Positions 1 to 8,249 are shown, numbered from the stretch's first letter. The stretch: 64,000 nt of DNA from Ornithobacterium rhinotracheale (GCF_022832975.1 NZ_CP094846.1:958501-1022500); one strand, 5' to 3'. Notes: a model not told the origin generated them from the letters alone. Numbers and translations are program-made.

Positions 1-1841
1 TTGGCGAGGCTCCTAAGGCTGTGGCAAAGAGTTATTTTGCTAAACATTTTGAAATGGATGGCGAGGCACGAGCGGTTTATTTAGCGCATCGTTTTGGCGA
101 TGAAAAAAATAGCCGTTTAGATTTGGAAGTTGTGAGCTTGTACACCGCACAAGCTTCGGTTTTAAATACCATTACAAAAGTGAAAACCAATCGCAAGGCT
201 TATATCAAAGCCATTGGCAATGTAAAAGTAAATATTTGGGAGAGTCTAAGCCGTGATGTGAACAACTTTACCGAAGTAGAACACAGCCTACCCACCACGC
301 CCGATAGCTTGCGCTATAAATATACGCAGTACAAGAAAAAAGGATATAAAGCGCTTATTTCTGGAAAATTCCAAAACAAGAATGCAAGCCGCACCAAGGA
401 AAATGAGCAAATGGCCTTTTTGGATGAGCTTATAGCCAAGCATACTAACCTAAATAATGAAACCATCGCCGAAGTGTATAATGCAACAGCTAAATTAGTG
501 AGCTGGAAACCTATTAGTGCTGGAACGGTAGCCAATCGCAAGAAAGAAAAAGATTTAGTTACTTATGCAGGTAGAAAAGGCATCAAGCAACTAGAAAATA
601 ATGTACTGATGCAAAATAAACGCCGACCGCCGAGTGCTTCTATGCTATATTGGAGCATCGATGGCTGGGATGTGGAGCTTCTATATCAGAAAACAACTAT
701 AAACAAGGAGGGAAACCGAGTAACTAGTTATAACGAAAGGCTTAATATCGTTGTGATATTAGATGCTTTTAACAAGTACCCCATCGGCTACGCTATCGGT
801 ACACACGAAACGCCAGTACTGATTGAAAAAGCTATGAAGAATGCAATCAATCACACACGGGAACTATTTGGCAAGTATTACAAGGCTTACCAAATACAAA
901 CCGACAATTACTCCAAGAAGAAATTAACCCCAATGTATCAAGCTTGTACGAAGTATTTTACGCCTGCCAAAGTAGGCAATGCCAAGGCCAAAGTGATTGA
1001 GCCTTATTTCAAGTTTCTAAATGAAAAGTACTGCAAGCTGTACGACAATTGGAGCGGACACAATATAAGCAGTGGCTCAAAGAACCAGCCGAATGTAGAA
1101 GTTTTGAATAAAATCAAGCATCAGTTTCCAGATGAAAAAGGCTGTATTCAGCAAATTACCTCCATAATGGAAATGGAGCGACAAAAGAAAGTAGACGAAT
1201 ATGTACATAGCTTTGAAATGCAGAGCGAGGACAAAAAACTACCGATGAGCTGGGAGGAATATATGCTTGCTTTTGGTTCTACCACAGGTTATACCAATCG
1301 CCTCCAAGGCAGTGGGCTTAATGTTACTATTGCGGGGCAGGTACATCATTATGACTGCTTCGACTTGGCATTTAGAAAGCAGAGAGATACGCAATGGAAG
1401 ATTTATTTTGATAAGGAAGATTTAAGCCGAGTACTCGCCGTGTCTCCGTGTACTAAATACCGCTATGAACTAGAAGAAAAATACATACAACCGATGTGCA
1501 TAGCCGACCAAAAAGAAGAGGATCACAAGCAACTAAAAAGAGTGAACGACTTTAATGAAAACGCTCGCCAACTCATAATAGAAGAAAGAAAACAAAATGC
1601 TGAGATTTTAACGGATTTCTTTGAAGAAAATCCAAGCCTAGACAATACGCTAGGAAAACTTTTACTTACCAATAGCTTAGGGCAACATAAAGATGAAAGA
1701 AATCGCAGTAAATACCTTGAAAGAGCCAAAGCCTTAGAGCTAAAAGATGAAAGAAAAAAAGAAAAACACGCACTAAAAAAAGCACGAGAAGAACAAATCG
1801 CTTATTATGAAAGTAAAATAAACATTAATGATTTTTTATAA
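1..1841 (+). CDS. Mu-like phage transposase (MuA family, DDE), 5' partial
   Basis: DDE recombinase that pairs phage ends and carries out strand transfer for integration and replicative transposition. The frame is open to the left edge (codons from base 3 read GEAPKAVAKS before the first in-window start, a GTG at 21), so the N-terminus, including end-binding domains, is probably cut off. Numbering from the GTG, the catalytic core shows D214 in WSIDGWD, D295 in QTDNYS and E327 in VIEPYF, the spacing expected of the Mu/rve fold. The C-terminal 100 residues are Lys/Glu-rich, as in the MuB-contacting tail of MuA. The ATPase partner follows 3 bp downstream. Family assignment is firm; the exact start is not visible. 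Confidence 0.93.
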   Translation, partial: GEAPKAVAKSYFAKHFEMDGEARAVYLAHRFGDEKNSRLDLEVVSLYTAQASVLNTITKVKTNRKAYIKAIGNVKVNIWESLSRDVNNFTEVEHSLPTTPDSLRYKYTQYKKKGYKALISGKFQNKNASRTKENEQMAFLDELIAKHTNLNNETIAEVYNATAKLVSWKPISAGTVANRKKEKDLVTYAGRKGIKQLENNVLMQNKRRPPSASMLYWSIDGWDVELLYQKTTINKEGNRVTSYNERLNIVVILDAFNKYPIGYAIGTHETPVLIEKAMKNAINHTRELFGKYYKAYQIQTDNYSKKKLTPMYQACTKYFTPAKVGNAKAKVIEPYFKFLNEKYCKLYDNWSGHNISSGSKNQPNVEVLNKIKHQFPDEKGCIQQITSIMEMERQKKVDEYVHSFEMQSEDKKLPMSWEEYMLAFGSTTGYTNRLQGSGLNVTIAGQVHHYDCFDLAFRKQRDTQWKIYFDKEDLSRVLAVSPCTKYRYELEEKYIQPMCIADQKEEDHKQLKRVNDFNENARQLIIEERKQNAEILTDFFEENPSLDNTLGKLLLTNSLGQHKDERNRSKYLERAKALELKDERKKEKHALKKAREEQIAYYESKININDFL

Positions 1842-1844
1842 AAG

Positions 1845-2777
1845 ATGAATACACAAGATAAATACGCCATAGCAGAAAACCTGCGAGCTTACATAACAGA
1901 GCATTCAATAGAATTAACACAAATAGCAAATAAAGCCGAAGTGCCAGAGGCTTATATTGGATATATTCTAAAAGATGATTTTACATATAAATCTGGTAAA
2001 AAGGTAGGGAATATCCCAGATAAATACTTTTACCAATTAGCGCGATTTATAGGGCATAATGTAGAAAAAGTATACTGGAAAAATAGACCTACGGAACAGC
2101 TAAAAACAGCAATAGGTGTGCTGGAAGACGCCAAAAAATTCGGTGATACTCGCTTACTTATTGGCGCTACAGGTTCTGGTAAATCCCACGCCATTGAGCG
2201 TTTCGCACGCAAATACCCAACCGAAGTGTTTAGAATTGTGGTGGGCAGTTCCGACAATTTGGGAGATATATTGGATAAAATAGCCGAGCAATTAAAAATT
2301 ACCACAGGCAAAACCAAAAGTAAACGCCTTAGAGATATAGCCAAAACGCTCAAAATGAAAAGAGATGAAGGGCTGGAACCTCAATTTATTTTTGATGAAG
2401 CCGAGTTTTTAAAACAAGCCGCTTTGTGTGCAATGAAAGAAATTTATGACGAAGTTAATAAATATTGCTCCCTTGTATTTGTCGGAACTGAGCAACTTTT
2501 AGACAATTTAGATAGGCTTAGAATGAAAAATAAAAACGGCATTCCGCAGTTTTATCGCCGTGTAAAGTTTGGTATTAGAAGATTACCCTCCATTGATGGA
2601 ACTTTTAAAGAGTTTTTGGAAGAAATAGAAGACAAGGAGCTAGTGAAATTTTTACGAAAAGAATGCGACAATTACGGAGAACTGCACGATGTGCTTTTAC
2701 CTAGCCTTAGAGAGGCAGATCGCCTCGGAGAAGAAATAAGCCTCGACCTTGTAAAAAAAGTATTAAACATTATTTAA
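1845..2777 (+). CDS. MuB-like transposition target-selection ATPase
   Basis: AAA+ ATPase that binds target DNA and activates the MuA transposase. Residues 1-80 look like a helix-turn-helix DNA-binding region. Walker A is GATGSGKS at 107-114 and Walker B is FIFDEAEF at 181-188, with D184/E185 as the Mg-binding and catalytic acids. At 310 residues it matches Mu B in length. It lies 3 bp after the transposase stop, the canonical A-B order of Mu-type elements, so co-transcription is near certain. No unusual residues seen. Confidence 0.92.
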   Translation: MNTQDKYAIAENLRAYITEHSIELTQIANKAEVPEAYIGYILKDDFTYKSGKKVGNIPDKYFYQLARFIGHNVEKVYWKNRPTEQLKTAIGVLEDAKKFGDTRLLIGATGSGKSHAIERFARKYPTEVFRIVVGSSDNLGDILDKIAEQLKITTGKTKSKRLRDIAKTLKMKRDEGLEPQFIFDEAEFLKQAALCAMKEIYDEVNKYCSLVFVGTEQLLDNLDRLRMKNKNGIPQFYRRVKFGIRRLPSIDGTFKEFLEEIEDKELVKFLRKECDNYGELHDVLLPSLREADRLGEEISLDLVKKVLNII

Positions 2778-2789
2778 TCCCCTTTTAAA

Positions 2790-3443
2790 ATGAATTTGCC
2801 AAGAGTTTTAAGCGTTGCCAATATTTTAAATTTTGTAGTTACTCGTGTGCCGTTTGAGGGTGTTTGGTACGATGCCTTTAAGCAACCGCAGGATAGGGGC
2901 TTTTGGTTTATCTGGGGCACTTCTGCTAGCGGTAAAAGTTCTTTTGCTATGCAACTTGCCAAAGAGATGTCAAAGCACTACAAAACCCTTTATAACCTAT
3001 TAGAAGAAGAACCAGACGACAGTGATTTTATAGACAGAAATAAGCTCTTTACCATGCAGGATGTAGCAGGGAATTTTGGCGTTCAAAAATTCAATTTAGA
3101 AGAACTCAATTTTTATTTAGAAAAAAGAAACAGCCCCAAAGTCGTCATTATAGACTCGCTCCCCTATTTTATGGATTCTTTCGAGCAGTATTTGGATTTC
3201 AAGCGAAAGTGGTGGCGAAAGAAGATAATTATTTTCATTGCCCACGCAGATGGGGCAAAGCCTAGCTCAAGAGTAGAAGAGCGTATTATGTTTGACGCTA
3301 AAATGAAAATTTTTGTCAGTGGCTATTTAGCTAAATGCAAAGGTAGAACCATCGGTCCCAATGGTGGGAACTTCATTATTTGGAAAGAGGGCTACGAAGC
3401 ACTACAAGGAGATAAAAGCACAGAAGAAATTAAAAATATATAA
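2790..3443 (+). CDS. Phage P-loop ATPase (RecA/AAA-like)
   Basis: 217-residue nucleotide-binding protein. Walker A is GTSASGKS at 43-50 and a Walker B-like strand KVVIIDS ends at D122; IIIFIAHADG at about 147-156 resembles the sensor strand of RecA-fold ATPases (Sak4-like and related phage recombination ATPases). It follows MuB by 12 bp in the early operon, so a role in phage DNA replication or recombination is inferred. It is not a second MuB: there is no N-terminal HTH and the motif order is RecA-like. Specific function unknown. Confidence 0.7.
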   Translation: MNLPRVLSVANILNFVVTRVPFEGVWYDAFKQPQDRGFWFIWGTSASGKSSFAMQLAKEMSKHYKTLYNLLEEEPDDSDFIDRNKLFTMQDVAGNFGVQKFNLEELNFYLEKRNSPKVVIIDSLPYFMDSFEQYLDFKRKWWRKKIIIFIAHADGAKPSSRVEERIMFDAKMKIFVSGYLAKCKGRTIGPNGGNFIIWKEGYEALQGDKSTEEIKNI

Positions 3444-3447
3444 TAAA

Positions 3448-3801
3448 ATGATACACAAAATTTTACACCTAACTTATCCGCAATACGATAGCTATCGTGA
3501 TGCGTGTTTTTACCAGTATTGCCAACAGCTTAGCCAAGTTACGGCTTTCACGGCACGAGAGCTTTACAAAAACGATTTGATGCAAAACTATTTCTGCGAT
3601 ATGTGGCTTGCCTATATAGAAAAGCCTTTTTTGCGCGACAATAAGCCATATCTCCACCTTGGCGAGCCTGACTGCCTGTGGAGCGTCTTGGAGACCTACA
3701 TCAGCACCATTTACGATGAAAAGGGCGTGAAAATGTACCCTTCAGCCATTTTATACGAAATCAAAAAACAAAAGAAATATGAGAAGAAAAAACTGGTTTA
3801 A
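3448..3801 (+). CDS. Hypothetical early phage protein
   Basis: 117 residues starting MIHKILHLTYPQYDSYRDAC. The frame is open upstream into the preceding ATPase gene, but the ATG at 3448, 4 bp after that gene's stop, is the natural start. Rich in Tyr, Phe and Lys, soluble, no recognised motif. It overlaps the next frame by 23 bp. Position in the early operon suggests replication or host takeover; nothing more can be supported. Confidence 0.6.
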   Translation: MIHKILHLTYPQYDSYRDACFYQYCQQLSQVTAFTARELYKNDLMQNYFCDMWLAYIEKPFLRDNKPYLHLGEPDCLWSVLETYISTIYDEKGVKMYPSAILYEIKKQKKYEKKKLV

Positions 3802-4042
3802 TTACATGGATTTGCGCCTTGTGCTCCGCTATGACAGCGAGCGCAAAAAGTGCTTGAGCTACGGCGAGAGATTGAAACTGCACAGGGCTATTCATGTTTT
3901 TTTGAATGAAGAAACGCCCACGCTAAGCGAGGAATTAGACGAAAAAGCCTACAATGTGTTACTAGAAGCACACAGCCTAAAAAAAAAGTTAGAGGTTGAA
4001 ACGATAAACGAACAATGGCACGAAATAATTATAAACCTATGA
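3779..4042 (+). CDS. Hypothetical early phage protein
   Basis: Up to 87 residues from the ATG at 3779; an alternative ATG at 3806 (MDLRLVLRYDSERKKC) lies 5 bp after the upstream stop and may be the real start. Basic and mostly helical in appearance, no known motif. It overlaps the following gene by about 28 bp. Unrecognised. Confidence 0.5.
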   Translation: MRRKNWFNYMDLRLVLRYDSERKKCLSYGERLKLHRAIHVFLNEETPTLSEELDEKAYNVLLEAHSLKKKLEVETINEQWHEIIINL

Positions 4043-4197
4043 GCAATAAAATCAAAATTCAAAGAGTACATAGTGAATACTATGTTGTAAACGGCAAAGC
4101 GTTTATACTAAACTCGCAGGGCGAATGGGTAACGCCATTTGATACGCCTACAGAAGAAGAAAAAACAGCATTTAAAAACTTTTTAAAACAATTTTAA
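4015..4197 (+). CDS. Hypothetical small phage protein
   Basis: 60 residues (MARNNYKP...), with an alternative in-frame ATG at 4039 just before the previous gene's stop. The middle, VNGKAFILNSQGEWVTPFDT, reads like a small beta-rich domain and the C-terminus is helical. No family recognised. Kept because it fits the tightly packed operon with no gap on either side. Confidence 0.45.
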   Translation: MARNNYKPMSNKIKIQRVHSEYYVVNGKAFILNSQGEWVTPFDTPTEEEKTAFKNFLKQF

Positions 4198-4210
4198 AAC
4201 ATATTTAATC

Positions 4211-4411
4211 ATGGACGAAACAATAACAAAAAAGATGATAGAGAAAAATTTTCCGAAAGCATCAGTTAAAGAGGAAAAAGACACTTTTAAAATTCACGCA
4301 GAGGAATTGAAACTAGAAGATTTAACCGAGTTCCACTACACCATAGGTTTATCCCATTTTGGAACCTTGAAACGCAGCGGAAAGGGTATAACATTAACGA
4401 TTAAAAAATAA
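4211..4411 (+). CDS. Hypothetical small phage protein
   Basis: 66 residues, highly charged (about one third Lys or Glu). Starts 13 bp after the previous stop and ends 5 bp before the next gene. No motif recognised; retained on operon packing and codon use. Confidence 0.5.
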   Translation: MDETITKKMIEKNFPKASVKEEKDTFKIHAEELKLEDLTEFHYTIGLSHFGTLKRSGKGITLTIKK

Positions 4412-4416
4412 ACACA

Positions 4417-4659
4417 ATGGAAAAATTTGCAATTCTACACGAAACCGAAGAACACGGACAAATATTGATAACAAGAATGTCTGAAAGCGACGAGAACTAT
4501 TTAAAAGTAACATTTTTATTGAAAGGAGCTATTGTAGAGATGAAAATAACGATAAAAACTGAAAAAAGTCTAGCCGAAATTTTTAATAGCTATGAAAATG
4601 CAGAAACGGCTATCCATACAGTGTCTAACATAAAAAAAGAATGCAAATTATGGGATTAG
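4417..4659 (+). CDS. Hypothetical small phage protein
   Basis: 80 residues, acidic, predicted mixed alpha/beta, no membrane segment or signal. Begins 5 bp after the preceding stop and overlaps the start of the DUF3164 gene by about 10 bp, so translation of the two is probably coupled. Function not recognised. Confidence 0.5.
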   Translation: MEKFAILHETEEHGQILITRMSESDENYLKVTFLLKGAIVEMKITIKTEKSLAEIFNSYENAETAIHTVSNIKKECKLWD

Positions 4660-5330
4660 AAAATTTAACCGATGAACAACTAGCGGCAGAGCTTAAACGC
4701 CGTAAAAGACAGCAAGAAGAAGATCGCAAAGCCTACAAAGATTTAGTAAACGAAGAATTACCGCGAATTGCGGGAATGTTGAAGACTTTAAGCCAAAACA
4801 TTAGTCAAGTCAAGTTGTTTGCTTTTGAAAATCTAAAAACTTTATTGGACTTAAAAAGCAAAGCCTATGGCGTGAGGGACACGCAACAAAGCCACACCTT
4901 TAGCGATGATAAAGGAAACACGATAACTTATGGCTTCCGAATTATTGATGGCTGGGACGATACCGTTACGGCGGGTATAGACAAAGTGCGTGAGTTCATT
5001 ACCTCTTTGGCAAAAGATGAAGCTACTGGAAAGCTCGTGCATGCCGTGAACCAACTTTTAAAAAAAGATGCCAAAGGCAATTTAAAGGCCTCACGCGTTT
5101 TGGAGCTTACCAAGCTAGCGGAGGATTTTAACAACGATAATTTTACCGACGCTGTAAATATTATCAGACAAGCCTACAAGCCACAGCGTTCTGCCTTTTT
5201 CGTAGACGCTAGCTACACCGACGCACAGGGCAAAAAAGTAAACATTCCGCTGTCGATTTCATCAGTGGACTTTCCAGAGGGAACGAATGTAGATGATTTA
5301 TTTCCAGTAAACGAAAAATACGAAGCGTGA
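4650..5330 (+). CDS. DUF3164 family Mu-like phage protein
   Basis: About 226 residues from the ATG at 4650 (MGLENLTDEQLAAELKRRKR); an upstream in-frame ATG at 4641 adds three residues. The order is an N-terminal Lys/Arg-rich helix, a central coiled helix, a YGFRIIDGWDD segment, then a conserved C-terminal block with LVHAVNQLLKKDAKGNLKAS and VLELTKLAEDF. This layout matches DUF3164, which sits in the early region of many Mu-like phages. The biochemical role of the family is unknown; by position it is expressed early. The stop overlaps the next small gene by one base. Confidence 0.7.
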   Translation: MGLENLTDEQLAAELKRRKRQQEEDRKAYKDLVNEELPRIAGMLKTLSQNISQVKLFAFENLKTLLDLKSKAYGVRDTQQSHTFSDDKGNTITYGFRIIDGWDDTVTAGIDKVREFITSLAKDEATGKLVHAVNQLLKKDAKGNLKASRVLELTKLAEDFNNDNFTDAVNIIRQAYKPQRSAFFVDASYTDAQGKKVNIPLSISSVDFPEGTNVDDLFPVNEKYEA

Positions 5331-5440
5331 TGGCGTGGGTTGGATTTATAGCGACATTTTTCGTGATAGCAGGCTTTATACTCGGTGTTTTTTTCTCCGA
5401 TTTCGACGATGAGGACAACGACTTTTTAAACAAAATATAA
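5330..5440 (+). CDS. Small single-pass membrane protein
   Basis: 36-residue frame starting at the ATG that overlaps the upstream TGA by one base (TGATG), a common coupling arrangement. It encodes MAWVGFIATFFVIAGFILGV as one membrane helix followed by an acidic tail rich in Asp and Glu. The next gene is a membrane-anchored band-7 lipoprotein, which makes a membrane role plausible. No family recognised. Confidence 0.5.
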   Translation: MAWVGFIATFFVIAGFILGVFFSDFDDEDNDFLNKI

Positions 5441-5457
5441 GTTTAATTTTTTTCATA
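5437..5457 (+). repeat. 21-bp direct repeat, copy 1
   Basis: An AT-rich 21-mer (ATAAG, TTTAA, a seven-T run, then CATA) is repeated exactly at 6418-6438. Here it contains the stop codon of the small membrane gene and runs into the ATG of the band-7 lipoprotein gene. Confidence 0.8.
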
Positions 5458-6248
5458 TGAAAAAGTATTTTTATTTAACAGTCCTATATGTGGGATTAAT
5501 TGTAGCCTTTAACAGTTGCTCCAGAGTGGAGCCAAACTATGAGGGCGTATTAATGGAAAACTATGGTAGAAATGGAAAAGAAGATTTTCACACCGTAGTA
5601 GGTAGACAATGGGTAATCTTCCCTGGCACTTCTCTGTATCAAGTGCCGATGTTTGAAACAAGTGGAGACCCTCAGCAAGTAACCATCAATGCCAAAGATG
5701 CTGGGGTATTTCAAGTAGACCCATCGTATCAATATCAAGCCATACGAGGAAAGGGTATCGACATTGTGTTTAACTACAAACACTTAGGCATTACAGAGCC
5801 TAAAATTATGATGAACAATGTTGAAGAAGCTATTTTAAACAAACTAGTAATTAATGCTTACCGAGAAGAAGCGAGAAATTACACTACTGACAGCTTGATG
5901 AATAATTTAAACAAGTACGAAAAGCAGGTAGAGGAAAGGTTAAAAGTGGATTTTGCCAACAAATATTTCCAGCTGAATAATCTAACCTCAGGACTTAAAC
6001 CGCCAGCGTCTATGTCCAAAGCTATTGAAGCGAGAAACAATGCCATTCAGCAAGCTGAAAGGGTTAGAAATGAGTTGCAAGTATCCAAAATGAACCTTGA
6101 AAAGGCTAAGATTGATGCCGAAGCAAACAGAGTAAGAGCGCAGGGATTAGATAGTAAGATTTTGCAAGAACAATGGATTGATGCTATCAAGGAAACTAAA
6201 AACAAAGTTATTATCACCGATGGCAGAACCCCTGTAATACTAAATTAG
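5457..6248 (+). CDS. SPFH/band-7 (prohibitin-like) lipoprotein
   Basis: 263 residues. The N-terminus MKKYFYLTVLYVGLIVAFNSC is a lipoprotein signal with the lipidated Cys at 21. It is followed by a band-7/SPFH beta domain (about 25-120, VGRQWVIFPGTSLYQVPMF) and a long charged coiled coil (about 140-240) with ERVRNELQVSKMNLEKAKID. SPFH proteins oligomerise on membranes and scaffold or restrain membrane processes. Homologues are frequent in early regions of Bacteroidota Mu-like phages, where their job is undetermined; membrane protection or superinfection exclusion is only a guess. It is flanked by two tiny membrane-protein genes. Confidence 0.75.
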   Translation: MKKYFYLTVLYVGLIVAFNSCSRVEPNYEGVLMENYGRNGKEDFHTVVGRQWVIFPGTSLYQVPMFETSGDPQQVTINAKDAGVFQVDPSYQYQAIRGKGIDIVFNYKHLGITEPKIMMNNVEEAILNKLVINAYREEARNYTTDSLMNNLNKYEKQVEERLKVDFANKYFQLNNLTSGLKPPASMSKAIEARNNAIQQAERVRNELQVSKMNLEKAKIDAEANRVRAQGLDSKILQEQWIDAIKETKNKVIITDGRTPVILN

Positions 6249-6250
6249 AG

Positions 6251-6421
6251 ATGAGAAGTTATTTAACTAAAAGCCTTTTACTGGCAACTCTATTTATAAT
6301 CATTGTAAGCGTAGATAGAGCCTTATTTCAGTGGGAACCCTTGGCAGGATTTATAGGCTTTTTCTTCATCATTTTAGGGATTATTTATTTTCCATACGAG
6401 AAATTTTTCAACAAAAAATAA
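6251..6421 (+). CDS. Small two-helix membrane protein
   Basis: 56-residue frame 2 bp after the band-7 stop: MRSYLTKSLLLATLFIIIVS forms one hydrophobic helix and GFIGFFFIILGIIYF a second, ending in basic residues. Clean spacing and the membrane context support it. No family recognised. Confidence 0.5.
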   Translation: MRSYLTKSLLLATLFIIIVSVDRALFQWEPLAGFIGFFFIILGIIYFPYEKFFNKK

Positions 6422-6438
6422 GTTTAATTTTTTTCATA
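6418..6438 (+). repeat. 21-bp direct repeat, copy 2
   Basis: Exact copy of the element at 5437-5457. Here it overlaps the stop of the preceding membrane gene and leads not into a start codon but into the tRNA-like hairpin at 6446-6487. Confidence 0.8.
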
Positions 6439-6445
6439 GTTGGCA

Positions 6446-6487
6446 CCCCGATTGGCAAGCTCCGAGGTTCGAGCCCTCGGCGGGGAC
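6446..6487 (+). other. tRNA-like acceptor/T-arm minihelix
   Basis: A perfect T-arm (stem CGAGG 6463-6467, loop TTCGAGC fitting TTCRANY, stem CCTCG 6475-6479) is followed by CGGGG at 6481-6485, which pairs with CCCCG at 6446-6450. Only 12 bases separate the 5' acceptor strand from the T-arm, so D and anticodon arms are missing. It could be a relic of a captured tRNA or a functional tRNA mimic. It is not a complete tRNA gene. Confidence 0.5.
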
Positions 6488-6508
6488 AAAACTTTAAATC
6501 TTTAATAA

Positions 6509-6682
6509 ATGAAAAAGAGATTTGTTACAAGTGAAAAAGAATGCTACTGCCATACTTGCAAGAAATGGTTTCATTATCTTGGTATATCGAGGCATAGAGC
6601 TGCCCATAAAAATAAAGGCGAAAGCTGTAAAATCACTTTTACCAATGGAGATACTTATTTTTTTAACTATAAAAAAAACTAA
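6509..6682 (+). CDS. Small C2H2 zinc-finger-like phage protein
   Basis: 57 residues beginning MKKRFVTSEKECYCHTCKKW. C14-x2-C17-x11-H29-x3-H33 is close to the classical C2H2 finger spacing (C-x2-C-x12-H-x3-H); C12 and H22 are additional possible ligands. The remainder is a short basic tail ending in aromatic residues. A DNA- or RNA-binding role is inferred from the finger alone. It ends 5 bp before the HAD gene. Confidence 0.5.
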   Translation: MKKRFVTSEKECYCHTCKKWFHYLGISRHRAAHKNKGESCKITFTNGDTYFFNYKKN

Positions 6683-6687
6683 TTTAA

Positions 6688-7083
6688 ATGATAATAGCAA
6701 TAGATTTTGACGGCACCATTGCCGAGAGCAAGTTTCCAGAGATTTTGGGCTTGCAATTTAAGGTCAAAAAATACATCCAAAAGCTCAAAGATGATGGGCA
6801 CTACATCATCATTTACACTTGCAGAAATGGTGATAATTTAACCAATGCCATTAACTTCTTACTGGAGAACGGCATTCCATTCGATAGGATAAATGATAAT
6901 AGTCCAGAGAACTTGAGGCAGTACAATAGTGCCAACACACGCAAGGTCTATGCCGATGTGTATGTGGATGATAAGCAAGTGGGCGGGTTGCCTCTTTGGA
7001 GTGAAATTTACCAATTTATAAAACAAAAAAGCAATGAACTCAATCACACCACAACAACTCAAGCAGCTGCAAACGATTTGTAG
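6688..7083 (+). CDS. HAD-superfamily phosphatase
   Basis: 131 residues with the HAD motifs in order: nucleophile loop DFDGT (D6, D8), motif II Thr near T44 in YTCRNG, a Lys near 86, and the acidic pair D94/D95 in YVDD. There is no cap insert, so it resembles small polynucleotide-phosphatase-like or nucleotidase-like HADs common in Bacteroidota phages. Substrate unknown. The 3' end overlaps the next gene by 50 bp. Confidence 0.75.
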   Translation: MIIAIDFDGTIAESKFPEILGLQFKVKKYIQKLKDDGHYIIIYTCRNGDNLTNAINFLLENGIPFDRINDNSPENLRQYNSANTRKVYADVYVDDKQVGGLPLWSEIYQFIKQKSNELNHTTTTQAAANDL

Positions 7084-7474
7084 CAAGCGCTTTTCAGATA
7101 GAGAAGAGCGCCTGCATTTTTTCTCTGAGTTTACGGGCTTTACGATTAAATCTACTAAGGATTTAACTGAGCGACAAGCCTATGAGCTTATCCGCTATCT
7201 AAATACAGGAAAAGAGCCGAAGAATAGCCTTTATGCTCTATTTTCAATGGCAAATTCGCAACATAGAGCAGTTATAAGCCGAGCCTATCAATTGTGCTGG
7301 ACGGAAGAAGACAATGAGCGGAAAGTGGATTTAAACAAGCTAGGTACTTGGCTAATCTCCAAGCGTTGCCCCGTGAATAAGCCCATTATGAAAATGACTA
7401 AACGAGAGCTTAGCAAAGTGATTTATGTGTTAGACCAATTAGTAAAATGGAAGAATGGAAAAAATAAATCTTAA
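7034..7474 (+). CDS. GemA/Mu gp16-like early regulatory protein
   Basis: 146 residues. The opening ITPQQLKQLQTICSKRFSDR and the segment FTIKSTKDLTERQAYELIRYL match the layout of the Mu gp16/GemA family (DUF1018), whose Mu member alters host gene expression. The second half is a helical domain typical of Bacteroidota versions. It overlaps both neighbours, which indicates tight early-operon packing. Homology is judged by eye and therefore moderate. Confidence 0.55.
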   Translation: MNSITPQQLKQLQTICSKRFSDREERLHFFSEFTGFTIKSTKDLTERQAYELIRYLNTGKEPKNSLYALFSMANSQHRAVISRAYQLCWTEEDNERKVDLNKLGTWLISKRCPVNKPIMKMTKRELSKVIYVLDQLVKWKNGKNKS

Positions 7475-7781
7475 AATCACCCCCGAGCAATTAAACGCTA
7501 TATTGACAGGGCTGGAAGAAGTCCCCCACCCCCTAAGCAAAACACCCGAACAACGGGCTGTGCGGTCTATTTTTGACGAGCTACTAACCAAGCTCCTCAA
7601 AAAGCAGGTAGAAAAGAGAAATGAGCCCCAAAACAACCCCTTTAAAATGACTTTAAAGTACCACGAGGCCTATGCACTTTCGGTGATACTAACGCAGGTA
7701 AGAGAGCTCCTTCCTCCGTATTATATGTTAGAGAAAACCTCTATTTTAAGAATTAACTTCCAAATATCTGAACAGTTATGA
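7455..7781 (+). CDS. Hypothetical phage protein
   Basis: 108 residues, all-helical in appearance (MEKINLKITPEQLNAILTGL), with a Lys-rich central helix and no motif. It overlaps the gene before by 20 bp and the gene after by 4 bp (ATGA), so translation is coupled. Unrecognised. Confidence 0.55.
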   Translation: MEKINLKITPEQLNAILTGLEEVPHPLSKTPEQRAVRSIFDELLTKLLKKQVEKRNEPQNNPFKMTLKYHEAYALSVILTQVRELLPPYYMLEKTSILRINFQISEQL

Positions 7782-8203
7782 GCGAGAGAATTTTTGTGAT
7801 GACAAGTTCTAGGTTTCAAGGCTCCGTCACCTACCATTACGCCGAAAATGGCTATTTAAAGATACTCAAAAATGAGGCGCAAATGGACACGCTGACGCAC
7901 GGGGAGCTGTTGAAAAAGGCGACGCCGATACACATTAGCCAAATGCTAGAAATGCAAAAAGCCGTAAAATATGGCAAGATAGAAGAAATGCCACCGGATT
8001 TGAGCTTCGAGCATTTTTGGAAGACCTACGGCAACTTTGCAGGCAAAAAGAAGCGCTGCGAGCAGCTTTGGAGCGCGCTAAACGATACCGAGCGCACCCA
8101 GTGCTTAAACTATATAAGCATTTACAAAAGCGCTAAATCACGCGACGGAACGGCTTTAGCCTATCCAGAAACCTACATCAACAATCGTGTGTGGGAAATT
8201 TAA
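7778..8203 (+). CDS. Hypothetical phage protein, replisome-organiser-like C-terminus
   Basis: 141 residues. The C-terminal half, from FEHFWKTYGNFAGKKKRCEQ to AYPETYINNRVWE, resembles the domain at the end of phage replication initiators/DnaC-like loaders (the F-W-K-x-Y, A-W and P-x-T-Y/W-x-N-x-R-W pattern). The N-terminal half is unrelated to known domains. It is the last gene of the early operon, followed by a terminator at 8221. A DNA-replication role is inferred. Confidence 0.5.
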   Translation: MSERIFVMTSSRFQGSVTYHYAENGYLKILKNEAQMDTLTHGELLKKATPIHISQMLEMQKAVKYGKIEEMPPDLSFEHFWKTYGNFAGKKKRCEQLWSALNDTERTQCLNYISIYKSAKSRDGTALAYPETYINNRVWEI

Positions 8204-8220
8204 TTAAATTTTTATCATTT

Positions 8221-8249
8221 GCCGCTTGACTATTCGAGCGGCTTTTTTT
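8221..8249 (+). terminator. Rho-independent terminator of the early operon
   Basis: GCCGCT (8221-8226) pairs with AGCGGC (8237-8242), extendable to 8 bp with a wobble, and is followed by seven T. It lies 17 bp after the last early gene. Confidence 0.8.

Noticed and set aside
6331..6534. 67-codon + strand frame spanning the tRNA-like element
   Set aside because: It is out of frame with, and covers, the small membrane gene at 6251 and the zinc-finger gene at 6509, both of which fit operon spacing better.
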